Shown in pieces: positions 6,004-11,873 of a stretch of DNA of 11,873 nt (position 1 is the first letter of the stretch; each line of letters begins with the position of its first letter). The position numbers and the translations under genes were made by a program. The notes below the pieces were generated by a model. It was not told where the DNA came from and made no database searches. It was given only the letters and a program-made list of their open reading frames with translations. The DNA lies in contig VXON01000193.1 of assembly GCA_009840065.1 (NCBI GenBank), positions 1-11,873 on the forward strand, given 5' to 3'. Origin of the DNA: Cenarchaeum sp. SB0662_bin_33. GTDB lineage: Archaea > Thermoproteota > Nitrososphaeria > Nitrososphaerales > Nitrosopumilaceae.

Positions 6004-7134
6004 TTAGCCCCACAATTTCTCTTTAAAGGTCAGTTTTTTGTTTAACATGTAGTTGCCCAACGCCGCAGTCAGCACTCCGATACTCAACGATGCTGGATAT
6101 GACCATCCACCCTCTACAAGTGAGAATACGATACCTAGCTGAACGGCGGCCCCCAGCGAGCTGAAACCAACAAATTTTGCGAACTGTGTCAGAATACGCC
6201 TTGGTGAAAAGTCACGGTCCTGAAACGTCCATATCTTGTTTAGTATGTAATTACTAGACATGGCGGATGCTATACCAAGTATGTTGGCGTGCAGATACCA
6301 AAACTCGGGAATCTGTTGTGTGAGGAGCAGCGATATGACATAATTTATCAGAAATCCCGACGTGCCGACGGTATAGAACCTGGCCGCCTTTGAGATGAAC
6401 CGTACTGAACGGCTTGGCTCGGCGCCGCCATACCTGTATAGTCGCCAGATGGATTTACAATACTCTTTTATGACATTGCCGTTGAGCTTGCTGTCCCCTC
6501 TCTCCCTGTCTTGGAATGTGTAGGGTATCTCGACTATACGTGCTCCTTGGACCTTTACTAGTATCTCCATCAGTATCTTGAATCCCAGACCATCAAAGAT
6601 TATTCCTTCCAACAAATTCTTTCTGAATGCAAAAAAGCCTGACATGGGGTCTGCCGCCTTTATGTTTAGCACATTTTTGGCTATTATGGTACCAAATCGG
6701 CTTATTATCTTTCGTTTGACTGGCCAGCCATCAATCTTACCCCCTCGTATGTATCTTGAGGCCACGACTATATCACAACGTGTCCTTAATGCCTCTATCA
6801 GTTTTGGTATTATGTTGGGCGGATGTGAAAAGTCACTGTCCATCACAATTATGGTATCGCCCCGGGCATGTTGTATGCCATGTAGTATGGCCGAACCCAG
6901 AGAGGTCTTTGCGCGGCGATGTATTATCTCTACTGTATATCCCACAGTGCCTATCATGTTTCGTAGGTACTCTTCTACTATGCGACCTGTGCCATCAGGT
7001 GAGTTGTCATCAACCACTATGGTTTGCGCCGAGATCGCATCTGGTATACTCTTCTCTATAGAGTGTAGTATGCGCAGTATGTTTTGAGACTCGTTGTATG
7101 TTGGAAGTATAATGGATACCTGTGGTTGTCCCAT
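6004..7134 (-). CDS. Dolichol-phosphate mannose synthase-like glycosyltransferase with GtrA membrane domain
   Basis: Residues 1-240 are a family 2 glycosyltransferase of the DPM1 type: SIILPTYNESQNI (7-19), VVDDNSPDGTG (40-50), the DxD-bearing MDSDFSHPP (98-106), RYIRGGKIDGWP (127-138), ADPMSGFFAFRK (161-172) and the FQDRERGDSKL motif (207-217). Residues 250-370 hold about four membrane helices of the GtrA fold, with its signature repeated as NYILNKIWTFQ (295-305) and NYMLNKKLTF (361-370). Such fusions transfer a hexose, usually mannose, from a nucleotide sugar to a polyprenyl phosphate at the membrane, supplying S-layer or lipid glycosylation; the GtrA part may anchor or flip the product. 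The exact sugar cannot be read from sequence. Length 376 is normal for the fused form. TTTAAAAA at 7156-7163 lies 26 bp before the ATG, so the message is leaderless. It stands alone between cdvB and glyS. Confidence 0.88.
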   Translation of the reverse strand: MGQPQVSIILPTYNESQNILRILHSIEKSIPDAISAQTIVVDDNSPDGTGRIVEEYLRNMIGTVGYTVEIIHRRAKTSLGSAILHGIQHARGDTIIVMDSDFSHPPNIIPKLIEALRTRCDIVVASRYIRGGKIDGWPVKRKIISRFGTIIAKNVLNIKAADPMSGFFAFRKNLLEGIIFDGLGFKILMEILVKVQGARIVEIPYTFQDRERGDSKLNGNVIKEYCKSIWRLYRYGGAEPSRSVRFISKAARFYTVGTSGFLINYVISLLLTQQIPEFWYLHANILGIASAMSSNYILNKIWTFQDRDFSPRRILTQFAKFVGFSSLGAAVQLGIVFSLVEGGWSYPASLSIGVLTAALGNYMLNKKLTFKEKLWG

Positions 7135-7155
7135 ATTATCTCAATCTATTATTTC

Positions 7156-7163
7156 TTTTTAAA
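7156..7163 (-). promoter_or_regulatory. TATA box of the glycosyltransferase gene
   Basis: TTTAAAAA on the minus strand, centred 26 bp before ATG 7134. A further TATA-like GGTATAATA lies about 10 bp upstream and could act as an alternative. Confidence 0.45.
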
Positions 7164-7184
7164 TTTATTATACCCTATTTTTGG

Positions 7185-7302
7185 TGCAGGAGGCCTGCAT
7201 GTGCAACACTAGGATTTCGTACAACGCGCAGCAGATATGTTCAAACTAATTATATATAAGATAAAATTTCATAGACGGGCGTGGAGTATCGCCGTATCCC
7301 AC
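7185..7302. other. Intergenic region with two hairpins and a strong TATA-like box
   Basis: Between glyS and the glycosyltransferase gene there is a perfect TGCAGG/CCTGCA hairpin with an AGG triloop (7185-7199). A nearly symmetric TTATATATAAG (about 7250-7260) could serve either strand. Read to the right, a start 26 bp on would fall at about 7281, exactly where GTGGAGTATC...CCCAC (7281-7302) can fold with wobble pairs, producing RNA antisense to the 3' end of glyS. Read to the left, it would give the glycosyltransferase message a leader containing the 7185 hairpin. Neither is established. Confidence 0.25.
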
Positions 7303-7340
7303 ACAAGGGTCTGTAGACTAAACCACACCAAAGCCTTGCA

Positions 7341-8789
7341 TCATACGGGAAATGCGAGATACTCTGATAGTGTATAGTCAAGGTCCGATAATGATACGCG
7401 CCTCTGATTCATGGTATCCCTTTCACGCAATGTAACTGTGTCATCCTGTAGAGTCTGATGGTCTACCGTGATGGCAAAGGGACATCCGACCTCATCAAGC
7501 CGTCTATATCTTCTTCCTATGGCTCCAGCATGATCCAAAAATGCATCATACTTGCGGTTTAGACTTTCATAAATGGTATCGGTCTTTTCTCGCAAGCCAT
7601 CTTTCTTTACCAGTGACAGTACGCCCACATGCCGAGGAGCCAGATATGGCTTTAGGGACAAAACTGTTCGATTGTTGTTCTCATCCTCCATTAAAGAGTG
7701 CTCTAGTATGCAGTATAGACTTCTATCTATGCCCATGGACATCTCAAACACATGTGGGAGTACCTTTTGGTCCCCATCAATAACCTGAAATGACTCTCCA
7801 CTATGTTTTGCATGACCGCCTAGGTCATAGTCGGTACGATAGTTGCATGCTACCAGCTCCAGCCATCCTATTGTCGTCTCCACCTCAAAATCAAAGGCCA
7901 CACTCGCATAGAATGCCTTCTCCTTCTCCCCCAATTGACGGAATCTACTCTTCTCCATTGATATGCCGGTCTTTTGATAGAACTCTGCAAGTATGCCTAT
8001 ATAGTAGGCAATAAACTCATTAGGTAGTATACCATTTTCAACGGCATCCTTACAGGTTATATCATTATTATCAATATGTAATACAACATCCCTGACGCGT
8101 TCAAGCCTTGCTGTATCGTGTAGTTTATCTGGATTACAGAATATTTCTATCTCTGCCTGATAGAATTCTCGCAGTCTTAGGAGACTCTGCCGGGGAGATA
8201 TCTCGTTACGGAAACTCTTACCCACCTGCGCTACTCCGACGGGCAGCTTTCCCCGCATAGTCTTGTAGAGCCGGGGAAAATCTACGAATATTGACTGGCA
8301 GGTCTCTGGCCTTAGGTATGCATCCTCGCCTTCGGGTCCTATACCGATCCGAAACATCATGTTGAACTTTCTAGTCTTGTCCAGTGGGCCCTGGCACCGG
8401 GGACAGAGGATACCATTTTTATGTATAACCTCATCAAACTCTTTTAAATCTGCAGATTCAGGTATTATGGTGCCGTTACTTTCGGCTATCATTCGATCCG
8501 CCCGGAATGTGGAACTGCACTTTACGCATCTGACTATTGGGTCGGCAAAACTGGCTAAATGTCCTGATGCCTCAAAGACGGATTTTGCCATTATCTGGGA
8601 ACCATCTATCTCCATCATGCCGTCCCGGCGAACCAACTCCCGGCGCCATAACTCAAGGAATTTATTTTTCAGACTGACACCGTTGGGCCCATACTCCCAA
8701 AAACCTGCCGGCGAGTTATTATAAGCCTCACAACTTGGAAAGTAAAAACCCCTCTCTAATGCCAGATTGATAACTTTGTCATAATTCAT
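7341..8789 (-). CDS. glyS: Glycyl-tRNA synthetase, archaeal/eukaryotic dimeric type
   Basis: A class II synthetase that charges tRNA-Gly. The N-terminus (RGFYFPSCEAYNNSPAGFWEYGP) is characteristic of the alpha2 GlyRS family. Two CxxC pairs, C88/C91 and C129/C132, form a zinc site in the inserted domain. YLRPETCQSIFVDF (158-171) recognises glycine, motif 2 is FRNEISPRQSLLRLREFYQAE (the 193-213 region), and motif 3 is SMGIDRSLYCILE (351-363). The anticodon-binding domain occupies about 375-482, ending near the stop. At 482 residues it is shorter than the common archaeal form, with smaller insertions but all core motifs. The ATG is 30 nt after the end of nfo on the same strand; TTTATTTA about 24 bp upstream could give it its own promoter, or it may be read through from nfo. 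Some annotations use glyQS for this gene. Confidence 0.95.
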   Translation of the reverse strand: MNYDKVINLALERGFYFPSCEAYNNSPAGFWEYGPNGVSLKNKFLELWRRELVRRDGMMEIDGSQIMAKSVFEASGHLASFADPIVRCVKCSSTFRADRMIAESNGTIIPESADLKEFDEVIHKNGILCPRCQGPLDKTRKFNMMFRIGIGPEGEDAYLRPETCQSIFVDFPRLYKTMRGKLPVGVAQVGKSFRNEISPRQSLLRLREFYQAEIEIFCNPDKLHDTARLERVRDVVLHIDNNDITCKDAVENGILPNEFIAYYIGILAEFYQKTGISMEKSRFRQLGEKEKAFYASVAFDFEVETTIGWLELVACNYRTDYDLGGHAKHSGESFQVIDGDQKVLPHVFEMSMGIDRSLYCILEHSLMEDENNNRTVLSLKPYLAPRHVGVLSLVKKDGLREKTDTIYESLNRKYDAFLDHAGAIGRRYRRLDEVGCPFAITVDHQTLQDDTVTLRERDTMNQRRVSLSDLDYTLSEYLAFPV

Positions 8790-8819
8790 GCTGTAACACT
8801 ATATTTTGTAAATAAATCT

Positions 8820-9659
8820 CTATGCGAATTGTTTGACTGCCTGTATATTCTCTATATCTGTGCGGGTATCATCAATTGGTGTCTCCAATATTATTGGTAT
8901 ATTGTGTTGGTCTACAATATTGACTACCTCCTTTAACCCCTCTGTACCTATATTGCCTAGCCCTATGTGGTAATGTCTGTCCAGATTGGAACCCAACCCT
9001 CCCCGGGCATCGTTCAAATGTAGTACCTTGAGGCGGTCATACCCCACTATACCATCAAACTCTTCCAGAGTCTGTGACGCTGCCTCCCGGGTTCTGAGAT
9101 CATACCCTGCTACAAAAGCATGGCATGTATCTAGGCACACACCAAACCTACCGTTGGGTTCCAGCTGATTTAATATTCGAGCCAACTCTTCAAACTTATA
9201 GCCTATTGAGTTCTTTTGACCCGCCATATTCTCCAATAATATGATGACATTTTTGTCCACTTCGGCTGCCACAGTGTATGCCTCTATCAGACGCCTTATG
9301 CCTGCCTCTGTGCCCGCTCCTAGGTGGCTTCCTAAATGTGTCACAAGGTATTGTATTCCCAACTGGTTGCATCTTTCAACCTCATCTTTTAGCGTATTTA
9401 CTGATTTTTTGTAGGGTTCATCATTTGATCCGGCTAGATTGGGCAGATATGGCATGTGCACGCAGACGGCATCTTTGTCTATACCTGAGGACGCAACCTT
9501 TTTGTGGAACAATGTGGATTCACTCTCTGAGATTGCTTTTGCACGCCAGCCCCGGGGATTTCTACTGAATATCTGAAATGCTGTACACCCCCTCTCAACC
9601 GCCCTATCCACTGCCATGTCTATACTACCTGAAATGGATACGTGGCAACCTATCTTCAT
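8820..9659 (-). CDS. nfo: Endonuclease IV, AP-site DNA repair nuclease
   Basis: Endonuclease IV cuts the backbone 5' of abasic sites and removes 3' blocking groups in base-excision repair. The 279-residue TIM-barrel protein keeps all nine residues of the tri-zinc site: H68 (CVHMPYLPNLA), H108 (VTHLGSH), E143 (LLENMAG), D177 and H180 (CLDTCHAF), H214 (LHLND), D227 and H229 (LDRHYH), and E259 (ILETP). The length equals the bacterial enzyme. The ATG at 9659 is 27 bp after TTTAAAT (9683-9689), so it is leaderless. It diverges from the SRP RNA gene, and glyS follows 30 nt downstream, probably as part of the same transcript. Confidence 0.95.
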   Translation of the reverse strand: MKIGCHVSISGSIDMAVDRAVERGCTAFQIFSRNPRGWRAKAISESESTLFHKKVASSGIDKDAVCVHMPYLPNLAGSNDEPYKKSVNTLKDEVERCNQLGIQYLVTHLGSHLGAGTEAGIRRLIEAYTVAAEVDKNVIILLENMAGQKNSIGYKFEELARILNQLEPNGRFGVCLDTCHAFVAGYDLRTREAASQTLEEFDGIVGYDRLKVLHLNDARGGLGSNLDRHYHIGLGNIGTEGLKEVVNIVDQHNIPIILETPIDDTRTDIENIQAVKQFA

Positions 9660-9682
9660 TATGCATAATCTTGTTGTGGTTA

Positions 9683-9689
9683 ATTTAAA
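9683..9689 (-). promoter_or_regulatory. TATA box of nfo
   Basis: TTTAAAT on the minus strand, centred 27 bp before the nfo ATG. Confidence 0.5.
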
Positions 9690-9764
9690 GGAGTGTGTAA
9701 TTTTTTAGTAATATATTTCGCATAAAACGTAACAGCCTGTCTCTATGGAGGTGGCCGATATAAG

Positions 9765-9776
9765 TTATTATAATAT
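9765..9776 (+). promoter_or_regulatory. TATA box of the SRP RNA gene
   Basis: TTATTATAATAT, with TATAA at 9769-9773, lies about 26 bp before the first base of helix 1 of the SRP RNA, which places the transcription start at or next to 9795. Confidence 0.6.
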
Positions 9777-9794
9777 GTCATAGTACATGAACTT

Positions 9795-10110
9795 GGTAGT
9801 AGGGAGGATTGGGGTGTTAACCGTGCCCCGTTCTGAAACCGGTTCACGCAGAGATCAGTAACTACTGGATAAATCTCTGGCTGGATAGTTCCCGCTTGGC
9901 ATGGTGGGATGAGATTACGCCGGGGCAGGTGGTTGTAGGTCCGGTGGCATCCGAAGGGATGTCTTCTAGAATCGAACTGCAGAACGTGATCAGGTCCGGG
10001 AGGGAGCAGTCCTAATGTGGAGCATCCACGCTTTCCCGTCTACGTAATGGATCTGTCATACCCTGAAATGGGGCTATCTGACCAGACCGGAACCAGTGGG
10101 TCTACTACCC
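9795..10110 (+). ncRNA. ffs: Signal recognition particle RNA (7S RNA)
   Basis: This RNA is the scaffold of the SRP, which binds signal sequences through SRP54 and targets ribosomes to the membrane. The helix 8 core is unmistakable: ATCAGGTCCGGGAGGGAGCA (9989-10008) is the universal SRP54-binding motif with a GGGA tetraloop. Helix 6, which binds SRP19, is GGCATCC-GAAG-GGATGTC (about 9946-9963) with its GNAR loop. The archaeal helix 1 joins the ends: GGTAGTAG (9795-9802) with CTACTACC (10102-10109). Long-range helix 5 pairs include ATTACG (9914-9919) with CGTAAT (10043-10048), and CTGG-ATAG with CTAT...CCAG further out. GGGG/CCCC near 9811-9829 begins the Alu domain. The length of about 316 nt is normal for archaea. 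Ends are set by helix 1, the promoter spacing and the TTTT at 10111. It is divergent from nfo. Confidence 0.93.
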
Positions 10111-10231
10111 TTTTAAATAATAAATGGGAATTTTCTCTTGAAAATATTATTGATAATGGTCTGAACTAATTTGGTTTTCCGACTGGTATATTGTTCCCGG
10201 AAAATCACAATTCACTAGTCGCCAGATATTA

Positions 10232-10417
10232 GTGCAGGCGACTAATGATACAGTAGGGTTCATGCGTAATCACACTTGTCTGCATTGGGAGGTCGGGCCG
10301 GTTCTAGTCGGTATCGACCATTCGAGTTCACCGTATGCTTTCGGCCTGCGAGATTTTGATGCCCGGCGGATGCGGTACATGTCATCCATTTGCGACATAA
10401 CTCTAACTGCCACATGA
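10232..10417 (+). CDS. Possible small protein of 61 residues, unrecognised
   Basis: From a GTG at 10232 the frame reads to a TGA at 10417; it is open from 10157, so a longer product of up to 86 residues without a visible ATG or GTG start is conceivable. The sequence includes HTCLHWEVGPVLVGIDHSSS and YAFGLRDFDARRMRYMSS, mixed in composition with no membrane segment. No Shine-Dalgarno or well-placed TATA box supports the start. The T-rich terminator about 40 bp downstream is on the right strand. It overlaps the minus-strand 42-codon ORF, and at most one of them is likely real. Confidence 0.2.
   Translation: MQATNDTVGFMRNHTCLHWEVGPVLVGIDHSSSPYAFGLRDFDARRMRYMSSICDITLTAT
10270..10398 (-). CDS. 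Possible 42-residue basic protein, unrecognised
   Basis: The ORF begins MSQMDDMYRIRRASKSRRPK and continues with AYGELEWSIPTRTGP; the first half is strongly basic (RRASKSRRPK), as in small nucleic-acid-binding proteins. CATATAAC on the minus strand lies 25 bp before the ATG, the same spacing seen for the accepted leaderless genes here. There is no homology I can name. It competes with the plus-strand ORF and with a structured RNA reading of the same DNA. Confidence 0.2.
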   Translation of the reverse strand: MSQMDDMYRIRRASKSRRPKAYGELEWSIPTRTGPTSQCRQV

Positions 10418-10457
10418 TGTTATATGAATTGTATCTAGCCTGTCTTGGACCTCTTTG

Positions 10458-10474
10458 TTTTTTGATCTTTTTTT
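10458..10474 (+). terminator. T-rich terminator without an assigned gene
   Basis: Two T-tracts, six T's at 10458-10463 and seven at 10468-10474, form the same pattern as the terminator behind cdvB. The nearest assigned plus-strand gene, the SRP RNA, ends about 350 bp earlier and has its own TTTT, which suggests a plus-strand transcript in between. The tracts lie too far from the acylphosphatase stop, and on the wrong strand, to serve that gene. Confidence 0.4.
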
Positions 10475-10552
10475 ATTATTTGTGTAAACTATTAAAATTT
10501 TTGATCATATATATTTTCATATAATATGGACTTGTACTCAACTATAATTTCA

Positions 10553-10834
10553 TTAATATCGAATTTCAAAGGAGTCAAATTCGCCGGCATACACATCCTT
10601 GTGCACAATGACATCCTCTACCATGGACCCGGTAGGCCCACCGTAGCACCACTCTGTCATCAGATCAACATTCTTCTCCTCCCCCTCCATGACTGCCTCA
10701 ACGCGACCATCCGGGAGGTTTTTGACCCAGCCATACACTTTATTCTGTTCCGCCTTTAACTTCGTTGACTTTCTAAAGTAAACACCCTGTACCTTGCCCA
10801 CAACAAAGACATGGATGCGCTGATAAACCATCAT
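10553..10834 (-). CDS. acyP: Acylphosphatase
   Basis: Acylphosphatase hydrolyses carboxyl-phosphate bonds such as acetyl phosphate and 1,3-bisphosphoglycerate in the cytosol. The 93-residue protein has the family's two motifs: the phosphate loop VVGKVQGVYFRKST (11-24) with catalytic R21, and GWVKNLPDGRVEAVMEG (35-51) with catalytic N39. Length and the C-terminal FEIRY, close to the family's F.I.Y end, are normal. Two adjacent ATGs (10834 and 10831) are possible starts. It follows rpl2 by 26 nt with no well-spaced TATA box or Shine-Dalgarno, so it is probably cotranscribed with rpl2. The physiological substrate is unknown, as for most archaeal members. Confidence 0.93.
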   Translation of the reverse strand: MMVYQRIHVFVVGKVQGVYFRKSTKLKAEQNKVYGWVKNLPDGRVEAVMEGEEKNVDLMTEWCYGGPTGSMVEDVIVHKDVYAGEFDSFEIRY

Positions 10835-10860
10835 AACAATCTTATATTTTTATTCTTAAA

Positions 10861-11592
10861 TCAGTTACGTTTCTTGATTCGGGCGCGACCTGTCTTACGG
10901 GCTGCTATGCTGCCCACCTTGGCTCCGGGAGGCGCATCTCTAGATACAGTGGAGCTCTGACCTACGTGCTGATGTCGCCCGCCGCCATGTGGATGTACGT
11001 ATGATGCCTGTGCTACCCCCCGTACTATGGGATATTTGCGACCTTTGGACCTAAAGTTGCGCCACTTGTTACCGGCACTCATAAATGGCCTCTCTCCTAC
11101 ACCGCCACCGGCCAATGTCCCTATCATTGCCCGATTCTTTGGATTTAGTGTGGTAAACTGACCTGATGGTAGTTTTAGTGTGACACCATTATCTCCATGT
11201 GAAAATATGATGGCGCTGCCTCCTGCAGATTTTATTATTGTGCCGCCATCCCCATAATGCTTCTCAACATTACAGACAATTGTTCCATCAGGTATGTTTT
11301 GTACACTAATCACATTTCCTCTTTCAATGCTAGACTTTAGCCCAAAGTCCAGAACATCTCCTACCTTTAGATTTAGCACTGCGGGAACAAATACGACAGA
11401 ACCGTCTTCAAAACGAAGCTTTGCTAGGGGTACATTTCTACCCCTTTCGTGGACCAAATCTAAAACTACCCCTTTATGACTTGCTGCCAGTGGAAAGTTT
11501 GGATAGCCTGCACGGGCGAGCTTGCCAATACTGGTTGCCCGAAACTGGTGGCCACCGCGCCCTCGCCTTCTAACTAACGGCCTCTTTCCCAT
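10861..11592 (-). CDS. rpl2: Large-subunit ribosomal protein L2 (uL2)
   Basis: L2 binds 23S rRNA near the peptidyl-transferase centre and is needed for subunit joining. The 243-residue protein starts MGKRPLVRRRGRGGHQFRA and contains LAGGGVGERPFMSAGNKW (160-177), GRKYPIVRGVAQASYV (184-199), HPHGGGRHQHVG (200-211) and PPGAKVGSIAARKTGR (221-236). The HPHGGG loop with its conserved His is intact. The residues just before it read AQASYV where the common L2 pattern is AMNPVD, which is probably a lineage trait. The ATG is preceded by TTAAAAT 30 bp upstream, giving a leader of about 4 nt. rpl2 usually lies between rpl23 and rps19; here the downstream neighbour is acyP and no other ribosomal gene is in view. 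Confidence 0.96.
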   Translation of the reverse strand: MGKRPLVRRRGRGGHQFRATSIGKLARAGYPNFPLAASHKGVVLDLVHERGRNVPLAKLRFEDGSVVFVPAVLNLKVGDVLDFGLKSSIERGNVISVQNIPDGTIVCNVEKHYGDGGTIIKSAGGSAIIFSHGDNGVTLKLPSGQFTTLNPKNRAMIGTLAGGGVGERPFMSAGNKWRNFRSKGRKYPIVRGVAQASYVHPHGGGRHQHVGQSSTVSRDAPPGAKVGSIAARKTGRARIKKRN

Positions 11593-11618
11593 AATACATA
11601 TCTGTCAGTATGGTTTAG

Positions 11619-11625
11619 ATTTTAA
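11619..11625 (-). promoter_or_regulatory. TATA box of rpl2-acyP
   Basis: TTAAAAT on the minus strand, centred 30 bp before the rpl2 ATG and preceded by an AAACC stretch that could be the TFB-recognition element. It gives rpl2 its own promoter outside a long ribosomal operon. Confidence 0.45.
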
Positions 11626-11629
11626 GGTT

Positions 11630-11873
11630 TGGTTATGGGGATGGGTTACTCCTGCAAGGACGAAGGATTTTTCAAATTACCCAAATTTTGCCAAAGATAG
11701 TAAAGATATCTATTTGGGAGGTGTTCCGGACACAAAATACCCTGAATCATACACCCAAGGCCAATCTTGATAATTCAGAGGGATTGTGGTTTGTCATATG
11801 AAAGAATAGTGTGGTCACTAGTACAGATTATCTCCAAACCTGTATGGTATTGCATGACTCTGAAACCACACAC
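11630..11873 (+). other. Right-edge region with a possible decayed ORF
   Basis: On the plus strand a frame reads TPARTKDFSNYPNFAKDSKD then IYLGGVPDTKYPESYTQGQS to a TGA at 11768-11770. This is a protein-like composition, but there is no ATG, GTG or TTG start downstream of the rpl2 promoter before it. After the stop, protein-like sequence resumes in another frame (NSVVTSTDYLQTC, MVLHDSETTH) to the window edge. This could be a gene broken by several changes, or chance. No family is recognised, and the minus strand has only short frames. Confidence 0.15.

Larger units (their letters stand above)
10111..10552. other. Unassigned region after the SRP RNA, with hairpins
   Basis: This 440-bp stretch contains TTTTCCG (10175-10181) paired with CGGAAAA (10198-10204), TAGTCGCC (10216-10223) paired with GGCGACTA (10237-10244), and GGTCG...CGACC around a CCG/CGG inner stem (about 10292-10320). 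The centre, about 10190-10440, is markedly richer in G and C than its AT-rich flanks. Two small ORFs lie here on opposite strands, listed separately. Hairpins together with the T-rich terminator at 10458-10474 would suit a plus-strand RNA gene; no known RNA family consensus was recognised. Confidence 0.4.

Noticed and set aside
6578..7087. Plus-strand ORF of 169 codons inside the glycosyltransferase gene
   Set aside because: It is antisense to all catalytic motifs of the glycosyltransferase, which carry the coding signal.
10280..10345. tRNA T-arm-like GGTTCTAGTCGGTATCGACC
   Set aside because: The loop and stem do not match a T arm, and no acceptor, D or anticodon arms surround it.
1..11873. 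CRISPR array, toxin-antitoxin pair or defence island
   Set aside because: No regularly spaced direct repeats and no Cas, toxin or other defence proteins were seen; the intact genes are housekeeping or biosynthetic.

Overview
The window looks like chromosomal DNA of a thaumarchaeon (Nitrososphaeria), probably of the ammonia-oxidiser-like lineage, though no ammonia-oxidation gene lies in view. The clearest support is a CdvB/ESCRT-III protein of the thaumarchaeal type, an archaeal L2, an archaeal/eukaryotic-type glycyl-tRNA synthetase, an archaeal SRP RNA with SRP19-type helix 6, cobalamin ring genes, and TATA-like boxes about 26 bp upstream of start codons (leaderless mRNAs). Isoleucine is very often ATA. 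The genus cannot be fixed by eye.

Layout. Positions 1-1500 hold no intact large gene: a broken IS630-type helix-turn-helix transposase piece runs off the left edge, then a broken small membrane-anchored, Glu/Lys/Ala-rich ORF, several strong hairpins, and a clean 73-nt three-way-junction RNA candidate (1045-1117) followed by a 28-residue hydrophobic ORF. Positions 1502-4528 are a plus-strand operon: an OB-fold/HD-domain phosphohydrolase of the YhaM kind, then cbiT, cbiL and cbiF, three enzymes that methylate (and, for CbiT, decarboxylate) the corrin precursor. A minus-strand Asp/Glu racemase-family protein (4506-5243) overlaps the end of cbiF and has Ser in place of both catalytic Cys. It is divergent from cdvB (5332-5973), the cell-division ESCRT-III gene.

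From 6004 to 9659 three minus-strand genes follow: a dolichol-phosphate-mannose-synthase-like glycosyltransferase fused to a GtrA membrane domain, glycyl-tRNA synthetase, and endonuclease IV. The SRP RNA gene (9795-10110, plus strand) diverges from nfo. Then comes a 440-bp region with hairpins, two competing small ORFs and a T-rich plus-strand terminator that no known gene explains. The window closes with rpl2 and an acylphosphatase gene on the minus strand, rpl2 having its own promoter and no S10-operon neighbour downstream, and a rightmost 270 bp that may hold a decayed ORF.

Most of the content is housekeeping: cofactor synthesis, translation, protein targeting, DNA repair, division and glycolipid synthesis. 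I found no CRISPR array, defence island or complete mobile element. The items most worth a second look are the Ser/Ser racemase homologue, the three-way-junction RNA, the nuclease-cobalamin gene coupling, and the unexplained region after the SRP RNA.
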